DNA of 64,000 bases from assembly GCF_002095535.1 (NCBI RefSeq), contig NZ_MLJI01000001.1, positions 1,787,832 through 1,851,831 on the forward strand, in the 5' to 3' direction. The notes beneath the pieces are model-generated. The model was not told the origin of the DNA. It ran no database searches and saw only the letters and a list, made by a program, of their open reading frames with translations. The translations under genes were made by a program, and so were the position numbers. The DNA comes from Pantoea cypripedii. GTDB taxonomy: Bacteria; Pseudomonadota; Gammaproteobacteria; Enterobacterales; Enterobacteriaceae. Positions 8,888 through 20,145 of the stretch are shown here, piece after piece; the stretch's first letter is position 1, and every line of letters begins with the position of its first letter.

Positions 8888-10870
8888 GTGAGCATGGACA
8901 TCAGCGATTTTTACCAGACGTTTTTTGACGAGGCCGATGAGCTGTTAGCGGACATGGAGCAACACCTGTTGGGACTGGATCCCCAGGAGCCAGATTCCGA
9001 ACAGTTGAATGCCATCTTCCGCGCCGCCCACTCGATAAAGGGCGGAGCCGGTACGTTTGGCTTTACGGTTTTACAGGAAACCACTCACATCCTGGAAAAC
9101 ATTCTGGACGGTGCGCGTCGTGGTGAAATGGCGCTCAGCACCGACATCATCAACCTGTTTTTGGAAACCAAAGATATTATGCAGGAACAGCTCGATGCCT
9201 ATAAAACCGCGCAGGAACCGAATGCAGAAAGCTTCAACTACATCTGCGAAGCCCTGCGTCAGCTGGCCCTTGAAGCCAAAGGGGTAGCCCCGGCAGCCCC
9301 GGCGGCGGTGGCAGTCGCCGAGCCTGCGGCACCGGTTGCAGGCAACGCGGGTTTGCGCCTGCACCTGGTTGACCTGAAAGAGAAAGAACCGGATTTGCTG
9401 CTGGAAGAACTGGGTAATCTTGGCACGCTAAGCGATGTGGTGAAAAGCGCCAACGCGCTGGAAGCCACCATTGAAGGTGTCGGCAAAGATGACATCGTCG
9501 CTGTGCTGTGTTTTGTGCTTGAAGAAGCGCAGATTCTTTTCCCGGAAGGCAGCAGCGCGCCGGTGGAAACCGCGCCAGCAGCACCTGTCGTGGCTGAACC
9601 GGTACAAAGCGCCACCGTCACCGAGATCACCCCGGCGGTGAAGCGTGAAAACAAACGTGCGGCAGCCCCGGCCAAAGCCAGCGAATCCAGCAGTATCCGC
9701 GTCGCGGTCGAGAAAGTTGACCAGTTGATTAACCTGGTCGGTGAACTGGTGATTACCCAGTCAATGCTGGCACAGCGTTCTGGCGCACTGGATCCGGTGG
9801 CGCATGGCGACCTGCTGAACAGCATGGGCCAGCTGGAGCGTAACGCGCGCGATTTACAGGAATCGGTAATGTCGATTCGTATGATGCCGATGGAGTATGT
9901 CTTCAGCCGCTTCCCCCGTCTGGTACGCGACCTGGCCAGTAAGCTGGGTAAAGAAGTGGAACTGACGCTGCTCGGCAGCTCGACCGAACTGGATAAGAGC
10001 CTGATTGAACGCATCATCGATCCATTAACTCACCTGGTGCGCAACAGTCTTGATCACGGTATCGAATCGCCGGAAAAACGTCTGGGTGCGGGTAAAAGTG
10101 CCGTCGGTAATCTGACGCTTTCCGCCGAGCATCAGGGCGGCAACATTTGCATCGAAGTGATCGATGACGGTGCCGGTCTTAACCGTGAACGTATCCTGGC
10201 AAAAGCGATGTCTTCCGGTCTGCCGGTGAGCGAAAGCATGAGCGACGAAGACGTCGGCATGCTGATTTTCGCACCGGGCTTCTCCACCGCTGAGCAGGTC
10301 ACCGATGTATCGGGCCGTGGCGTCGGCATGGATGTGGTGAAACGAAACATTCAGGAAATGGGCGGCCACGTTGAAATCGCCTCGAAGCAGGGGAAAGGCA
10401 CCACTATCCGTATCCTGCTGCCACTGACGCTGGCGATCCTCGATGGTATGTCGGTGCGTGTGGCCGATGAAGTGTTCATCCTGCCGCTGAACGCGGTGAT
10501 GGAATCGCTGCAACCGCGTGCCGAAGAACTGAAGCCGCTGGCCGGTGGCGAGCGTGTGCTGGAAGTGCGTGGCGAATATCTGCCGCTGGTCGAGTTGTGG
10601 AATGTGTTCGATGTGCAGCACGCCAAGACTGATGCCACGCAGGGCATTGTGGTGATCCTGCAAAGCGCTGGCCGTCGTTACGCCCTGCTGGTGGATCAGC
10701 TGATTGGTCAGCACCAGGTGGTGGTGAAAAACCTTGAAAGTAACTACCGCAAAGTGCCGGGTATTTCCGCCGCCACCATCCTTGGCGATGGCAGTGTGGC
10801 GCTGATTGTAGATGTTTCAGCCCTGCAATCCCTGAACCGTGAAAAGCGTGTGGCCGGTGCCGCAGCGTAA
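8888..10870 (+). CDS. cheA: CheA, chemotaxis histidine kinase
   Basis: 660 residues (E. coli 654). Domains in order: P1 phosphotransfer with His48 ([10 protein letters not shown]), an Ala/Pro linker, P2 CheY/CheB-binding, P3 dimerisation around 260-330, P4 ATPase (N box [13 protein letters not shown]1 [10 protein letters not shown]2 [10 protein letters not shown]), and P5 CheW-like. The GTG start gives [10 protein letters not shown] as in E. coli. Met98, the start of the E. coli short form CheA-S, is also present. It phosphorylates CheY and CheB under control of the receptor arrays. Confidence 0.98.
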   Translation: MSMDISDFYQTFFDEADELLADMEQHLLGLDPQEPDSEQLNAIFRAAHSIKGGAGTFGFTVLQETTHILENILDGARRGEMALSTDIINLFLETKDIMQEQLDAYKTAQEPNAESFNYICEALRQLALEAKGVAPAAPAAVAVAEPAAPVAGNAGLRLHLVDLKEKEPDLLLEELGNLGTLSDVVKSANALEATIEGVGKDDIVAVLCFVLEEAQILFPEGSSAPVETAPAAPVVAEPVQSATVTEITPAVKRENKRAAAPAKASESSSIRVAVEKVDQLINLVGELVITQSMLAQRSGALDPVAHGDLLNSMGQLERNARDLQESVMSIRMMPMEYVFSRFPRLVRDLASKLGKEVELTLLGSSTELDKSLIERIIDPLTHLVRNSLDHGIESPEKRLGAGKSAVGNLTLSAEHQGGNICIEVIDDGAGLNRERILAKAMSSGLPVSESMSDEDVGMLIFAPGFSTAEQVTDVSGRGVGMDVVKRNIQEMGGHVEIASKQGKGTTIRILLPLTLAILDGMSVRVADEVFILPLNAVMESLQPRAEELKPLAGGERVLEVRGEYLPLVELWNVFDVQHAKTDATQGIVVILQSAGRRYALLVDQLIGQHQVVVKNLESNYRKVPGISAATILGDGSVALIVDVSALQSLNREKRVAGAAA

Positions 10871-10893
10871 TCGATAACGAAAAGGTAAATACA

Positions 10894-11391
10894 ATGACTG
10901 GAATGGCAACCGTGACGAAAATCGCTGGCGAAACCGTGGGCCAGGAGTTCTTAGTCTTCACCCTCGGTGATGAAGAGTACGGTATCGATATCCTGAAAGT
11001 GCAGGAAATTCGTGGCTACGATCAGGTAACGCGCATCGCTAACACCCCGGAGTTTATCAAGGGTGTGACCAATCTGCGTGGCGTGATTGTGCCGATTATC
11101 GACCTGCGTGTGAAGTTCTCGCAGCCGGATGTGGATTACAACGAAAACACCGTGGTGATCGTACTGAATCTGGAACACCGCGTGGTGGGTATCGTGGTGG
11201 ATGGCGTTTCTGATGTGTTGTCGCTGACCCAGGACCAAATCCGTCCGGCCCCGGAATTTGCCGTGACCATGTCAACCGAGTACCTGACAGGGCTTGGCGC
11301 GTTGGGTGAACGTATGCTGATTCTGGTAGACATCGAGAAGCTGCTGAGCAGTGAAGAGATGGCGTTGATGGACACGCTGCGTAGCGCATAA
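10894..11391 (+). CDS. cheW: CheW, receptor-kinase coupling protein
   Basis: 165 residues (E. coli 167), a single CheW domain with SH3-like folds. [21 protein letters not shown] and the [13 protein letters not shown] strand are almost unchanged from E. coli. It bridges the MCP tips and the CheA P5 domain at the cell pole. It lies 23 nt after cheA and is followed by a strong terminator, so motAB-cheAW probably form one transcript. Confidence 0.98.
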   Translation: MTGMATVTKIAGETVGQEFLVFTLGDEEYGIDILKVQEIRGYDQVTRIANTPEFIKGVTNLRGVIVPIIDLRVKFSQPDVDYNENTVVIVLNLEHRVVGIVVDGVSDVLSLTQDQIRPAPEFAVTMSTEYLTGLGALGERMLILVDIEKLLSSEEMALMDTLRSA

Positions 11392-11399
11392 TTGTTGAG

Positions 11400-11432
11400 T
11401 AACGGGCCGGGATGACCGGCCCGTTATCATTT
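11400..11432 (+). terminator. Terminator after cheW
   Basis: A 10-bp perfect stem AACGGGCCGG / CCGGCCCGTT (11401-11425) with a 5-nt loop. The following tail (ATCATTTCT) is only moderately T-rich. Confidence 0.65.
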
Positions 11433-11492
11433 CTGATAGAAATAATTCCTTATAAATCAACATCAAGTTTGCAATTAATTCACTTTTTGCTC

Positions 11493-11519
11493 TCAATTTC
11501 GCCACCCTCTGGCCGATAA
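11493..11519 (+). promoter_or_regulatory. FliA (sigma-28) promoter of the first receptor
   Basis: TCAA, a 15-bp gap and GCCGATAA (11512-11519) match the sigma-28 consensus TAAA-N15-GCCGATAA with one mismatch. It ends 34 bp before the receptor ATG. Confidence 0.85.
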
Positions 11520-11553
11520 ATCCACTGCATTTTTTCACTTTTCAGGGCAAGGT

Positions 11554-13224
11554 ATGTTTACGAAAATCCGTGTTGTCACCAGTTTATTACTGGTGCTGTT
11601 GATATTTGGCTTTTTACAGCTGGCTTCTGGCTCGCTGTTTTTTAAAGCCTTAAGCAATGACAAAACCAGTTTTAATGTTGCACAACTGGCAAGCAAAAAT
11701 ACCGCGGCAATCAACGACGCTTATATGAGTCTTAACCAAAGCCGTGTGTTGCTGACGCGTGTCATGCTGCGTATTGCCAATAGCAAACTTTCGGGTGAGA
11801 CCGCCGATCTCGCCAGCATGTTTGAGCAGAGCAAGAACTTTCAGAACAAGGCAGCGGATTTCTACTCGCTGTTTAAAAGCATTCCGGACACTCCGGGTCA
11901 GGATGCGCAAGTCAACAAACATCTGGATGAAACCTACAGCGCCTACAGCAGCGCGTTAAACCAGATGCAGGATGCGCTCCAGGCCAACGATGTGGCAGGT
12001 GCCGGTAAACTTCCGGTCGCGCCGACGCAGAGCGCATTTCTGACGGATTACACCCAGTGGCGTGCCGATCAGGACCGTCTGACCGACGCCGGTGTGGCGG
12101 CCAACCTCGCAGCCTATAACCATATGATCTGGCTGCTGGCGGTGGTGATGGCGGCCGTGGTGGCGGTGATTGTGTTGTGCTGGTTTGGTCTGCGCAAAGT
12201 GCTGATCAACCCGCTTAATACCAACATCAAACATATCCAGCACATCGCAAAGGGTGATCTGACGCAGACCATCGTGATTGAAGGGCGCAACGAAATGAGC
12301 CAGCTGGCGACCAATCTGCACGAAATGCAGCAGTCGCTGGTGCGTACCGTCAGCAACGTGCGTGACGGGTCCGATGCCATCTTCACCGGTGCCAGCGAAA
12401 TCTCCGCCGGAAATAACGATCTCTCCGCCCGTACTGAAGAACAGGCTGCCTCGCTGGAGCAGACCGCTGCCAGCATGGAACAGCTGACGGCGACAGTGAA
12501 ACAGAACGCCGAGAATGCCCGTCAGGCTTCGCAGCTGGCGCTCAGCGCGTCGGAAACTGCGCAGAAGGGGGGCAACGTGGTGGATGGTGTGGTGCGTACT
12601 ATGCATGACATCGCCGGCAGTTCGAAGAAAATTGCCGATATTACTAGCGTGATCGACGGCATTGCCTTCCAGACCAACATCCTGGCGCTGAACGCGGCGG
12701 TGGAAGCGGCGCGCGCCGGTGAACAGGGACGTGGTTTTGCCGTGGTAGCCGGTGAGGTGCGCAGTCTGGCACAGCGCAGTGCCCAGGCGGCGAAGGAAAT
12801 CAAAGGGTTGATCGAAGACTCGGTGAACCGCGTCAATACCGGTTCGGCGCTGGTGGGTACGGCAGGGGAAACCATGAGCGATATCGTCAACGCGGTCACA
12901 CGGGTGACGGACATTATGGGCGAGATCGCTTCGGCATCTGATGAGCAGAGCCGTGGCATCGATCAGGTCGGCCAGGCGGTAACCGAGATGGATCGCGTGA
13001 CGCAGCAGAACGCCTCGCTGGTGGAAGAATCTGCGGCGGCTGCGGCCTCGCTGGAAGATCAGGCCAGCCGTTTAAGCCAGTCGGTATCGGTGTTTAAGAT
13101 CCCCCGCACCCAGCAGCTTGCCCCGGCAGTGATTCGTCATCCGCAGATTGCGCCGAAAGTTGCCGATATGCCGCGTAAAGCCGTGACGGCTCCGGTAAGT
13201 GACAGCAACTGGGAAACGTTCTGA
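11554..13224 (+). CDS. Methyl-accepting chemotaxis protein (Tar/Tsr type), receptor 1
   Basis: 556 residues. Transmembrane helix 1 (about 8-30), a periplasmic four-helix ligand domain, transmembrane helix 2 (about 190-213), HAMP, methylation helices, and the hairpin tip [22 protein letters not shown]. The C-terminal NWETF docks CheR and CheB. Arg64, Arg69 and Arg73, which bind the amino-acid ligand in Tar and Tsr, are conserved; position 68 is Thr. The ligand is unknown. The cytoplasmic half is almost identical to receptor 2. It has its own FliA promoter and terminator. Confidence 0.93.
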   Translation: MFTKIRVVTSLLLVLLIFGFLQLASGSLFFKALSNDKTSFNVAQLASKNTAAINDAYMSLNQSRVLLTRVMLRIANSKLSGETADLASMFEQSKNFQNKAADFYSLFKSIPDTPGQDAQVNKHLDETYSAYSSALNQMQDALQANDVAGAGKLPVAPTQSAFLTDYTQWRADQDRLTDAGVAANLAAYNHMIWLLAVVMAAVVAVIVLCWFGLRKVLINPLNTNIKHIQHIAKGDLTQTIVIEGRNEMSQLATNLHEMQQSLVRTVSNVRDGSDAIFTGASEISAGNNDLSARTEEQAASLEQTAASMEQLTATVKQNAENARQASQLALSASETAQKGGNVVDGVVRTMHDIAGSSKKIADITSVIDGIAFQTNILALNAAVEAARAGEQGRGFAVVAGEVRSLAQRSAQAAKEIKGLIEDSVNRVNTGSALVGTAGETMSDIVNAVTRVTDIMGEIASASDEQSRGIDQVGQAVTEMDRVTQQNASLVEESAAAAASLEDQASRLSQSVSVFKIPRTQQLAPAVIRHPQIAPKVADMPRKAVTAPVSDSNWETF

Positions 13225-13249
13225 CGTTGTTGTAATTCGTGTTAACCCC

Positions 13250-13277
13250 ATGCGCCTTTTAAAGGCGCATTTTTTTT
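13250..13277 (+). terminator. Terminator after receptor 1
   Basis: ATGCGCCTTT-T-AAAGGCGCAT forms a nearly perfect palindrome (13250-13270) followed by eight T. Confidence 0.85.
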
Positions 13278-13357
13278 AATGTTAATTTTTTTAGTTATAA
13301 AACTCTGCAATGGGAGTAAACGGCAGGATTTTACTTTGTAAAGTGGCTTAAACATCC

Positions 13358-13384
13358 TCAAAAATTCAGGGGAACGGTCGATAA
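13358..13384 (+). promoter_or_regulatory. FliA (sigma-28) promoter of the second receptor
   Basis: TCAA, a 15-bp gap and GTCGATAA (13377-13384). One mismatch lies in each box compared with TAAA-N15-GCCGATAA. It lies 33 bp before the ATG, the same distance as for receptor 1. Confidence 0.75.
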
Positions 13385-13417
13385 CAGGAGAGCCGAAAAC
13401 ACCTTTCTGGGGAACCC

Positions 13418-15088
13418 ATGTTAAAACGAATCAATGTAGTCACCAGCCTGATCGCCGTATTGCTGGTATTTGGTGCTTTGCAGTTAATTTCTGGCGGGCT
13501 GTTCTGGTCTGCTTTACAAAAAGATAAGGAGGCATTTGCTGTCGCACAGGTGTCCACCGACAACGTTGCGGCGATGAGTGATGCCTGGATTGAACTCAAC
13601 CAGACACGTACGGTGCTGAACCGCGCGATGTTACGTATGCAGGGAAGTATGGCCGCGCAGAGCAATGGCGGCCAGCTCAGTGCACTTATCGCGCAAACGG
13701 AAAAACAGCTTGATGCGGCGTCAGGATATTTCCAGCGTTATTACAATCTGCCCGCGACACCCGGTTTTCCGGTGGAACTGCGTGACCGACTGGAAGCTGA
13801 CTATGCAGCCTATAACAACGGCCTGAAAGCGATGCTGGAGCGGTTGAAAGCGGATGATTTGCAGGGCATGTTCGCGCAAAACATCGAAGCTAAACAGGTG
13901 AAGATGAAAGCCTCGTATGAAGCCTGGCGCACTAAGCAGGGCGAGCTGGCGGCAGCCGGGGCAGAGCAGAATCAGCGTGCCTTCAACACCATGATGTGGC
14001 TGCTGGCGACGGTGGCTCTGCTGGTGATTGCCGTGATTATTGGCTGCTGGTTTGGTTTGCGTTCGGTGCTGATCCTGCCGCTGCAACAGCTGCTGTCGCA
14101 CATTCGCCACATTGCCTCCGGCGATCTGACGCAGCCGATTCAGGTGGAAGGGCGCAACGAAATGAGCCAACTGGCAGAAGGATTGCAGGAAATGCAGCAG
14201 TCGCTGGTGCGTACCGTCAGCAACGTGCGCGATGGTTCTGACGCCATCTTCACCGGTGCCAGCGAAATCTCCGCCGGAAATAACGATCTTTCCGCCCGTA
14301 CCGAAGAACAGGCGGCTTCGCTGGAACAGACCGCCGCCAGCATGGAACAGCTGACAGCTACGGTGAAACAGAACGCCGAAAATGCCCGTCAGGCTTCGCA
14401 GCTGGCGCTCAGCGCGTCAGAAACCGCGCAGAAAGGGGGCAACGTGGTGGATGGCGTGGTGCGTACCATGCATGACATCGCCGGTAGTTCGAAGAAAATC
14501 GCCGATATTATCAGCGTGATCGACGGTATTGCCTTCCAGACCAATATCCTGGCGCTGAACGCCGCGGTGGAAGCGGCGCGCGCCGGTGAACAGGGACGTG
14601 GCTTTGCTGTGGTGGCCGGTGAGGTGCGCAGTCTGGCACAGCGCAGCGCCCAGGCGGCGAAGGAAATCAAAGGATTAATCGAAGACTCGGTGAACCGTGT
14701 TAACACTGGCTCGGCGCTGGTGGGCACAGCAGGTGAAACCATGAGCGATATCGTCAACGCGGTCACGCGGGTGACGGACATTATGGGCGAGATCGCTTCG
14801 GCATCCGATGAGCAAAGCCGTGGTATCGATCAGGTCGGCCAGGCGGTAACCGAGATGGACCGTGTGACGCAGCAGAACGCCTCGCTGGTGGAAGAATCTG
14901 CGGCGGCAGCGGCCTCGCTGGAAGATCAGGCCAGCCGCCTGAGCCAGTCGGTATCGGTGTTTAAGATTCCGCGTGCGCAGGAAGCGACCATGATGACGCG
15001 CCATCCGCAGATTGCACCGAAAGTACCCGATATGCCACGTAAAGCGGTGACCGCACCGGTCAGCGACAGCAACTGGGAAACGTTTTAA
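13418..15088 (+). CDS. Methyl-accepting chemotaxis protein (Tar/Tsr type), receptor 2
   Basis: 556 residues with the same architecture as receptor 1: transmembrane helix, periplasmic ligand domain, transmembrane helix, HAMP, 36-heptad signalling domain and NWETF pentapeptide. Arg64, Asn68, Arg69 and Arg73 match the amino-acid-binding set of Tsr. The periplasmic domain differs strongly from receptor 1, whereas the cytoplasmic domain has essentially one substitution over about 260 residues (ADIISVIDG here, ADITSVIDG there). Ligand not assignable; likely an amino acid. Confidence 0.93.
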   Translation: MLKRINVVTSLIAVLLVFGALQLISGGLFWSALQKDKEAFAVAQVSTDNVAAMSDAWIELNQTRTVLNRAMLRMQGSMAAQSNGGQLSALIAQTEKQLDAASGYFQRYYNLPATPGFPVELRDRLEADYAAYNNGLKAMLERLKADDLQGMFAQNIEAKQVKMKASYEAWRTKQGELAAAGAEQNQRAFNTMMWLLATVALLVIAVIIGCWFGLRSVLILPLQQLLSHIRHIASGDLTQPIQVEGRNEMSQLAEGLQEMQQSLVRTVSNVRDGSDAIFTGASEISAGNNDLSARTEEQAASLEQTAASMEQLTATVKQNAENARQASQLALSASETAQKGGNVVDGVVRTMHDIAGSSKKIADIISVIDGIAFQTNILALNAAVEAARAGEQGRGFAVVAGEVRSLAQRSAQAAKEIKGLIEDSVNRVNTGSALVGTAGETMSDIVNAVTRVTDIMGEIASASDEQSRGIDQVGQAVTEMDRVTQQNASLVEESAAAAASLEDQASRLSQSVSVFKIPRAQEATMMTRHPQIAPKVPDMPRKAVTAPVSDSNWETF

Positions 15089-15119
15089 CCACATCCCTAA
15101 CTGACACCGGCACATTATC

Positions 15120-15202
15120 GTAGCGGCGTGATTTATCACGCGTCCTTTAAAACCCGCGCAATAAATTGCGCCGCTACACATTGCCCCACAGGGTAGCGGC
15201 GC
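15120..15202. repeat. REPIN-like inverted pair of REP palindromes plus a third partial copy
   Basis: GTAGCGGCGTGATTTATCAC begins at 15120, and an inverted copy ending in TTGCGCCGCTAC (15166-15177) faces it. A 10-bp half (GTAGCGGCGC) recurs at 15193-15202. It lies between receptors 2 and 3, where it could also act as a transcript end. Confidence 0.8.
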
Positions 15203-15238
15203 AGTTTTCACAGCTGGTCCAACCCCTTCCTTTCAACA

Positions 15239-15265
15239 TAAAGATCACACTTCACACGCCGATAA
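15239..15265 (+). promoter_or_regulatory. FliA (sigma-28) promoter of the third receptor
   Basis: TAAA, a 15-bp gap and GCCGATAA (15258-15265) form an exact match to the sigma-28 core consensus, 31 bp before the ATG at 15297. Confidence 0.9.
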
Positions 15266-15296
15266 CAGAAGCGATCCGCCAACCAATGAGGTGTTT

Positions 15297-16973
15297 ATGT
15301 TTAGTCGTATTCGTGTCGTTTCCGGCCTGCTGTGCGTGCTGGTGTTGTTTGCCTTGCTGCAGCTGTTTTCCGGAGGGATGTTTTTTCAAACGGTGAAAGC
15401 CGATAAGGACAATTTTGCTTATAACCAGCGCCTCGTCACTCTGCAACGGGCGATGGGCACCTCATGGGTTTCTCTGGTTCAGGCGCGTAACACGCTGAAC
15501 CGTGCCGGGATCCGTTATCTGCTGGACAGCCAGCAGGCTGGATCGGGCGCAACGGTGAAAGAACTGGTTGCTCTGGCCAGTGAGGAGTTGAAGGCGGCCG
15601 ATCAGGGCTTCACCGAATTTAACGCCAATCTGTCAGAAAAAGGCAAAACGGCAGAAAACGTGCTGACGTTGCAGGCCAACTACAACGCTTTCCATGGCGC
15701 ACTGGCTGAACTGATTGATTTTCTTAGCGCTGGCAATTTCAAAGGGTTTGTTGACCAGCCGACTCAGGGCTTCCAGGACAAATTTGAAAAGGATTACAAC
15801 GCGTGGCTGGGTTACAACAAAATCCTCGCGCAGCGCGGTATTGATGACAACCTGGCGGCGTATCACAAGTCCGTCTGGCTGATTGTCGCCCTGCTGGCGG
15901 TGACGTTGCTGCTGATCGCGCTGGTGTGGAGTGGCATGCGTGCGGCACTGATCCGCCCACTGAAGCAGAGCATCGAACATATTCGCCATATTGCGCGTGG
16001 TGATCTGACGCAGCAGGTTGAGGTCAGCGTGACTAACGAAATGGGTGACCTGCTCAGCTCGCTGCAACATATGCAGCAGGAACTGGCGCGCACCGTGCGC
16101 ATCGTGCGTGATGGCTCTGACGCCATCTATACCGGTGCCAGCGAAATCGCCATGGGCAACAACGATCTCTCCTCACGTACTGAGCAACAGGCGGCTTCGC
16201 TGGAAGAAACCGCAGCCAGCATGGAGCAGCTGACCGCCACGGTGAAACAGAACGCCGAAAACGCCCGTCAGGCTTCCCAGCTGGCGCTGACTGCCTCCGA
16301 TACCGCGCAACAGGGCGGCAAAGTGGTGGATGGCGTGGTCACCACCATGAAAGAAATTGCCGGCAGCTCGAAGAAAATCGCTGATGTTACCAGCGTGATC
16401 GACGGCATTGCCTTCCAGACCAATATCCTGGCACTGAACGCCGCCGTCGAAGCCGCACGTGCCGGTGAACAGGGCCGTGGTTTTGCCGTGGTGGCCGGTG
16501 AGGTGCGCAGCCTGGCACAGCGCAGCGCCCAGGCAGCGAAAGAAATTAAAGGGTTGATTGAGGACTCGGTAAACCGCGTCAACACCGGATCGGTGCTGGT
16601 GGAGAGTGCGGGCGAGACCATGACCAATATCGTTAATGCCGTGACGCGCGTCACCGACATCATGGGCGAGATCGCCTCGGCGTCGGATGAGCAGAGCCGC
16701 GGCATTGACCAGGTGGGCCTGGCGGTTAACGAAATGGACCGCGTGACACAGCAGAACGCCGCACTGGTGGAAGAGTCCGCCACCGCGGCTGCCGCGCTGG
16801 AAGATCAGGCCAGCCGACTGAAACAGTCGGTCGCAGTGTTCAATATTGGTAAAGAATTTGTCGCCCAGGCCGTTAACGTATCTACAGCGCCAAAATTATT
16901 ACATCCGGCGGCGCCAAAAGCACTGGCTCAACCGGCGGGCGCCCGCGCTGACGATAACTGGGAAACCTTTTAA
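15297..16973 (+). CDS. tsr: Tsr-like serine chemoreceptor, receptor 3
   Basis: 558 residues. The ligand domain resembles E. coli Tsr closely: [17 protein letters not shown] (Tsr [18 protein letters not shown]), NALAELI-type helix and [18 protein letters not shown]. Arg64, Asn68, Arg69 and Arg73 are all present, as needed for serine binding. The cytoplasmic domain also tracks Tsr ([27 protein letters not shown]) and ends NWETF. The start at 15297 is preferred over the GTG at 15291 because GAGG is well spaced and the Arg numbering then matches Tsr. It probably heads the transcript for cheRBYZ; no terminator is seen before cheR. Confidence 0.9.
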   Translation: MFSRIRVVSGLLCVLVLFALLQLFSGGMFFQTVKADKDNFAYNQRLVTLQRAMGTSWVSLVQARNTLNRAGIRYLLDSQQAGSGATVKELVALASEELKAADQGFTEFNANLSEKGKTAENVLTLQANYNAFHGALAELIDFLSAGNFKGFVDQPTQGFQDKFEKDYNAWLGYNKILAQRGIDDNLAAYHKSVWLIVALLAVTLLLIALVWSGMRAALIRPLKQSIEHIRHIARGDLTQQVEVSVTNEMGDLLSSLQHMQQELARTVRIVRDGSDAIYTGASEIAMGNNDLSSRTEQQAASLEETAASMEQLTATVKQNAENARQASQLALTASDTAQQGGKVVDGVVTTMKEIAGSSKKIADVTSVIDGIAFQTNILALNAAVEAARAGEQGRGFAVVAGEVRSLAQRSAQAAKEIKGLIEDSVNRVNTGSVLVESAGETMTNIVNAVTRVTDIMGEIASASDEQSRGIDQVGLAVNEMDRVTQQNAALVEESATAAAALEDQASRLKQSVAVFNIGKEFVAQAVNVSTAPKLLHPAAPKALAQPAGARADDNWETF

Positions 16974-17079
16974 GCCCTGAGGCCGTGGCAACACGGCCCA
17001 CATACCTGGGTGCGCACTGGCAGCACAGTAGCAACCGCAGTAACCATAATTTAATCAGTTTGTTGCCGGGTGACCTGAG

Positions 17080-17955
17080 ATGAAGAAATCGACGTTATTG
17101 GATCAAAATGAAGCGACATCGCTGCTGACGCAAATGGTACAGCGTCTGCCGCTTTCCGATGCGCATTTTCGTCGTATCAGCCAGTTGATCTATCAGCGTG
17201 CCGGTATCGTGCTGGCCGACCACAAACGCGAGATGGTTTATAACCGTCTGGTACGTCGGCTACGCATGCTGAATATTGATGATTTTGGCCGCTATCTGGG
17301 TCTGCTGGAGCAGGATCCGAACAGCGCCGAGTGGCAGGCATTTATTAATGCGCTGACCACTAACCTCACCTCGTTTTTCCGTGAGGCGCATCATTTCCCG
17401 ATTTTAGCCGACCACGCACGTAAGCGCAGTGGCAGCTACAACGTGTGGTGTGCTGCCGCGTCAACCGGTGAGGAACCTTACTCCATCGCCATGACACTGG
17501 CGGAAACGCTGGGCTCCGGGCCGGGGAAATTCCAGGTCCACGCCAGCGATATTGATACCCAGGTACTGGAAAAAGCGGTGGCGGGTGTTTATCGCCAGGA
17601 GGAACTGCGCACGCTGTCGCAATCACAGCTACAGCGCTTTTTCCTGCGCGGCACAGGCCCGCATGAAGGCATGGTGCGGGTACGTTCTGAATTGTCCAGT
17701 CAGGTGAGTTACGCACAGCTGAATTTGCTGGCCAATGACTGGTCACTGCCGGGGCCGTTTGATGCGATTTTCTGTCGCAACGTGATGATCTATTTCGATA
17801 AAGAGACGCAGGAGCAAATCCTGCGCCGGTTTGTTCCCCTGCTGAAGCCGGGCGGTGTGTTGTTTGCCGGGCATTCAGAGAACTTCAGCCAGATCAGTAA
17901 AGAGTTCTGGCTGCGTGGACAGACAGTCTATGGACTGACCAAGGAAAGACGATGA
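17080..17955 (+). CDS. cheR: CheR, receptor glutamate methyltransferase
   Basis: 291 residues (E. coli 286). Adds methyl groups from S-adenosylmethionine to receptor glutamates during adaptation. It has the N-terminal CheR helical domain ([20 protein letters not shown]), [15 protein letters not shown], the SAM-binding [27 protein letters not shown], and [14 protein letters not shown]. Receptors 1-3 all carry the NWETF docking tail it binds. It overlaps cheB by 4 bp. Confidence 0.98.
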   Translation: MKKSTLLDQNEATSLLTQMVQRLPLSDAHFRRISQLIYQRAGIVLADHKREMVYNRLVRRLRMLNIDDFGRYLGLLEQDPNSAEWQAFINALTTNLTSFFREAHHFPILADHARKRSGSYNVWCAAASTGEEPYSIAMTLAETLGSGPGKFQVHASDIDTQVLEKAVAGVYRQEELRTLSQSQLQRFFLRGTGPHEGMVRVRSELSSQVSYAQLNLLANDWSLPGPFDAIFCRNVMIYFDKETQEQILRRFVPLLKPGGVLFAGHSENFSQISKEFWLRGQTVYGLTKERR

Positions 17956-19001
17956 GCAAAATCACCGTGATGTGCGTGGATGACTCTGCGCTGATGCGGC
18001 AGTTGATGACAGAAATCATCAACAGCCATCCCGATATGGAGATGGTCGCGACTGCGCCGGACCCGCTGGTGGCACGTGACCTAATCAAGCAGTACAACCC
18101 GCAAGTGCTGACGCTGGATGTGGAAATGCCGCGCATGGACGGCCTCGATTTTCTCGAAAAGCTGATGCGTCTGCGGCCAATGCCGGTGGTGATGGTGTCA
18201 TCACTGACCGGTAAAGGCTCAGAAATCACGCTGCGTGCGCTGGAGCTGGGTGCAGTGGATTTTGTCACCAAACCGCAGTTGGGTATCCGTGAGGGAATGC
18301 TGGCCTATAGCCAGATGATTGCCGACAAAATCCGTGCGGCGGCGCGTGCCAAATTGCATGCCCGCGCGGCAACGCCGGCTCCCGTCACGCTGAAAGCGGT
18401 ACCGCTGCTGAGTAGTGAAAAGCTGATCGCCATTGGTTCGTCTACCGGTGGCACCGAAGCGATTCGTCATGTCCTTCAGCCGTTACCGGCCACCAGCCCG
18501 GCGCTGCTGATCACCCAGCATATGCCACCAGGCTTTACCCGCTCCTTTGCCGAACGGCTGAACAAGCTGTGCCAGATTACCGTGAAAGAAGCGGAGGATG
18601 GCGAGCGTATTCTGCCCGGCCATGCCTATATCGCGCCAGGGGCGATGCATATGGAACTGGGGCGTAGCGGTGCCAACTATGTGGTGAAACTGAACGACGG
18701 GCCGCCAGTTAATCGGCACAAGCCCTCGGTGGATGTGTTGTTCCGATCGGTGGCGGTTAACGCCGGACGAAATGCAGTGGGTGTGATTCTGACCGGGATG
18801 GGTAACGACGGTGCGGCGGGGATGCTGGAAATGCATCGTGCCGGTGCCTGGACCATCGCCCAGGATGAAGCCAGCTGCGTGGTATTTGGTATGCCGCGTG
18901 AGGCCATTGCCCTCGGCGGAGCCAGTGAAGTGGTTGATTTAGGCCACATCAGCCAGCACATGCTGGCAAAAATTAGCGCCGGACAGGCATTGCGAATTTA
19001 A
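17952..19001 (+). CDS. cheB: CheB, receptor methylesterase/deamidase response regulator
   Basis: 349 residues, the E. coli length. The receiver domain has the phosphorylation site Asp56 ([12 protein letters not shown]) with Asp10/Asp11 and a conserved Lys near 107. The catalytic domain has Ser164 ([10 protein letters not shown]), His190 ([12 protein letters not shown]) and the late GMGNDGA loop with the third triad residue. Phosphorylated by CheA, it removes receptor methyl groups. Confidence 0.98.
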   Translation: MSKITVMCVDDSALMRQLMTEIINSHPDMEMVATAPDPLVARDLIKQYNPQVLTLDVEMPRMDGLDFLEKLMRLRPMPVVMVSSLTGKGSEITLRALELGAVDFVTKPQLGIREGMLAYSQMIADKIRAAARAKLHARAATPAPVTLKAVPLLSSEKLIAIGSSTGGTEAIRHVLQPLPATSPALLITQHMPPGFTRSFAERLNKLCQITVKEAEDGERILPGHAYIAPGAMHMELGRSGANYVVKLNDGPPVNRHKPSVDVLFRSVAVNAGRNAVGVILTGMGNDGAAGMLEMHRAGAWTIAQDEASCVVFGMPREAIALGGASEVVDLGHISQHMLAKISAGQALRI

Positions 19002-19040
19002 CAGGCCCGTCCTGCCGGGCAAGACAACACAGGAGTAGAT

Positions 19041-19430
19041 ATGGCTGATAAAAATATGCGCTTTTTGGTGGTGGACGACTTCAATACGATGCGTCGTATC
19101 GTCCGCAACCTGTTAAAAGAGCTGGGATTCAATAACGTTGAAGAAGCAGAAGACGGTGCGGATGCGCTGACCAAACTGCGCGCAGGCGGCTTTGATTTTG
19201 TAATTTCTGACTGGAACATGCCCAACATGGACGGTCTGGAACTGCTGCAAACCATTCGTGCCGATGCCACGCTGGGCAAACTGCCGGTGCTGATGGTCAC
19301 CGCGGAAGCGAAGAAAGAGAACATTATCGCGGCGGCGCAGGCCGGAGCCAGCGGATACGTGGTGAAGCCGTTTACTGCGGCCACACTGGAAGAAAAATTA
19401 GGCAAGATCTTCGAAAAACTGGGTATGTAA
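19041..19430 (+). CDS. cheY: CheY, chemotaxis response regulator
   Basis: 129 residues, the same length as E. coli CheY. Acidic pair Asp12/Asp13, phospho-acceptor Asp57 ([12 protein letters not shown]), Thr87 and Lys109 are all in place. Phospho-CheY binds FliM and switches the motor to clockwise rotation. It lies 39 nt after cheB and 9 nt before cheZ in the same transcript. Confidence 0.99.
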   Translation: MADKNMRFLVVDDFNTMRRIVRNLLKELGFNNVEEAEDGADALTKLRAGGFDFVISDWNMPNMDGLELLQTIRADATLGKLPVLMVTAEAKKENIIAAAQAGASGYVVKPFTAATLEEKLGKIFEKLGM

Positions 19431-19439
19431 GGAGATGTG

Positions 19440-20081
19440 ATGAGCGACCTTCCGAAACCAACAGAAGAAGTCTCGGCACAGGATATCATTGCCCGCATCG
19501 GCTCGCTGACGCGCATGCTGCGTGACAGCCTGCGTGAGCTGGGGCTGGATCAGGCGATTGCCGAAGCGGCGGAAGCGATTCCTGACGCGCGCGATCGTCT
19601 GGATTATGTGGTGCAGATGACAGCGCAGGCCGCTGATCGTGCACTGAACTGCGTTGAAGCCGCGCAGCCGCACCAGGACAAAATGGAAGCCAGTGCTAAC
19701 CAGCTGAAAGGCCGCTGGGATGACTGGTTTGAAAACCCGATTGAGCTGGCGGATGCTCGCGAGTTGGTTTCGGATACGCGCGAATTCCTCACCGCCGTAC
19801 CGGAGCACACCGCGTTCACCAACAAGCAGCTGCTGGAAATCATGATGGCGCAGGACTTCCAGGATCTGACGGGGCAGGTGATTAAGCGCATGATGGATGT
19901 GATCCAGGAAATTGAACGCCAGCTGTTGATGGTGTTGCTGGAAAACATGCCAGAAGTGAGTGCCGAGCAGCGTAAGCAAAGCAACAGCCTGCTGAATGGA
20001 CCGCAGATTCACACCGATGCACCGGGTGTGGTGGCGAACCAGGACCAGGTCGATGATTTGCTGGATAGCTTAGGGTTTTAA
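19440..20081 (+). CDS. cheZ: CheZ, CheY-P phosphatase
   Basis: 213 residues from the ATG at 19440; a GTG at 19437 would give 214, as in E. coli. GGAG at 19431-19434 is better spaced for the ATG. It is a long helical hairpin with the active segment [19 protein letters not shown], in which the catalytic Asp and Gln (E. coli 143 and 147) are kept. The C-terminal CheY-binding helix [13 protein letters not shown] is intact. In E. coli flhBAE follows here; in this window it does not. Confidence 0.97.
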   Translation: MSDLPKPTEEVSAQDIIARIGSLTRMLRDSLRELGLDQAIAEAAEAIPDARDRLDYVVQMTAQAADRALNCVEAAQPHQDKMEASANQLKGRWDDWFENPIELADARELVSDTREFLTAVPEHTAFTNKQLLEIMMAQDFQDLTGQVIKRMMDVIQEIERQLLMVLLENMPEVSAEQRKQSNSLLNGPQIHTDAPGVVANQDQVDDLLDSLGF

Positions 20082-20089
20082 TGTTGCCA

Positions 20090-20141
20090 GGTCGCCATGA
20101 ATGGCGACCCTACATTCGCAGGGTACGCATTCATGCGTACC
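20090..20141. repeat. Two adjacent short-loop palindromes between cheZ and the DeoR-type regulator
   Basis: GGTCGCCAT-GA-ATGGCGACC (20090-20109) and GGTACGCAT-TC-ATGCGTACC (20122-20141) are perfect 9-bp stems with 2-nt spacers, separated by 12 bp. They lie between convergent genes, so they may end both transcripts. The form also suits a dispersed REP family different from the GTAGCGGCG one. Confidence 0.7.
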
Positions 20142-20145
20142 GGGA

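Noticed and set aside
9259..10017. 252-codon minus-strand frame opposite cheA
   Set aside because: Ser/Leu/Pro-rich shadow of the cheA reading frame.
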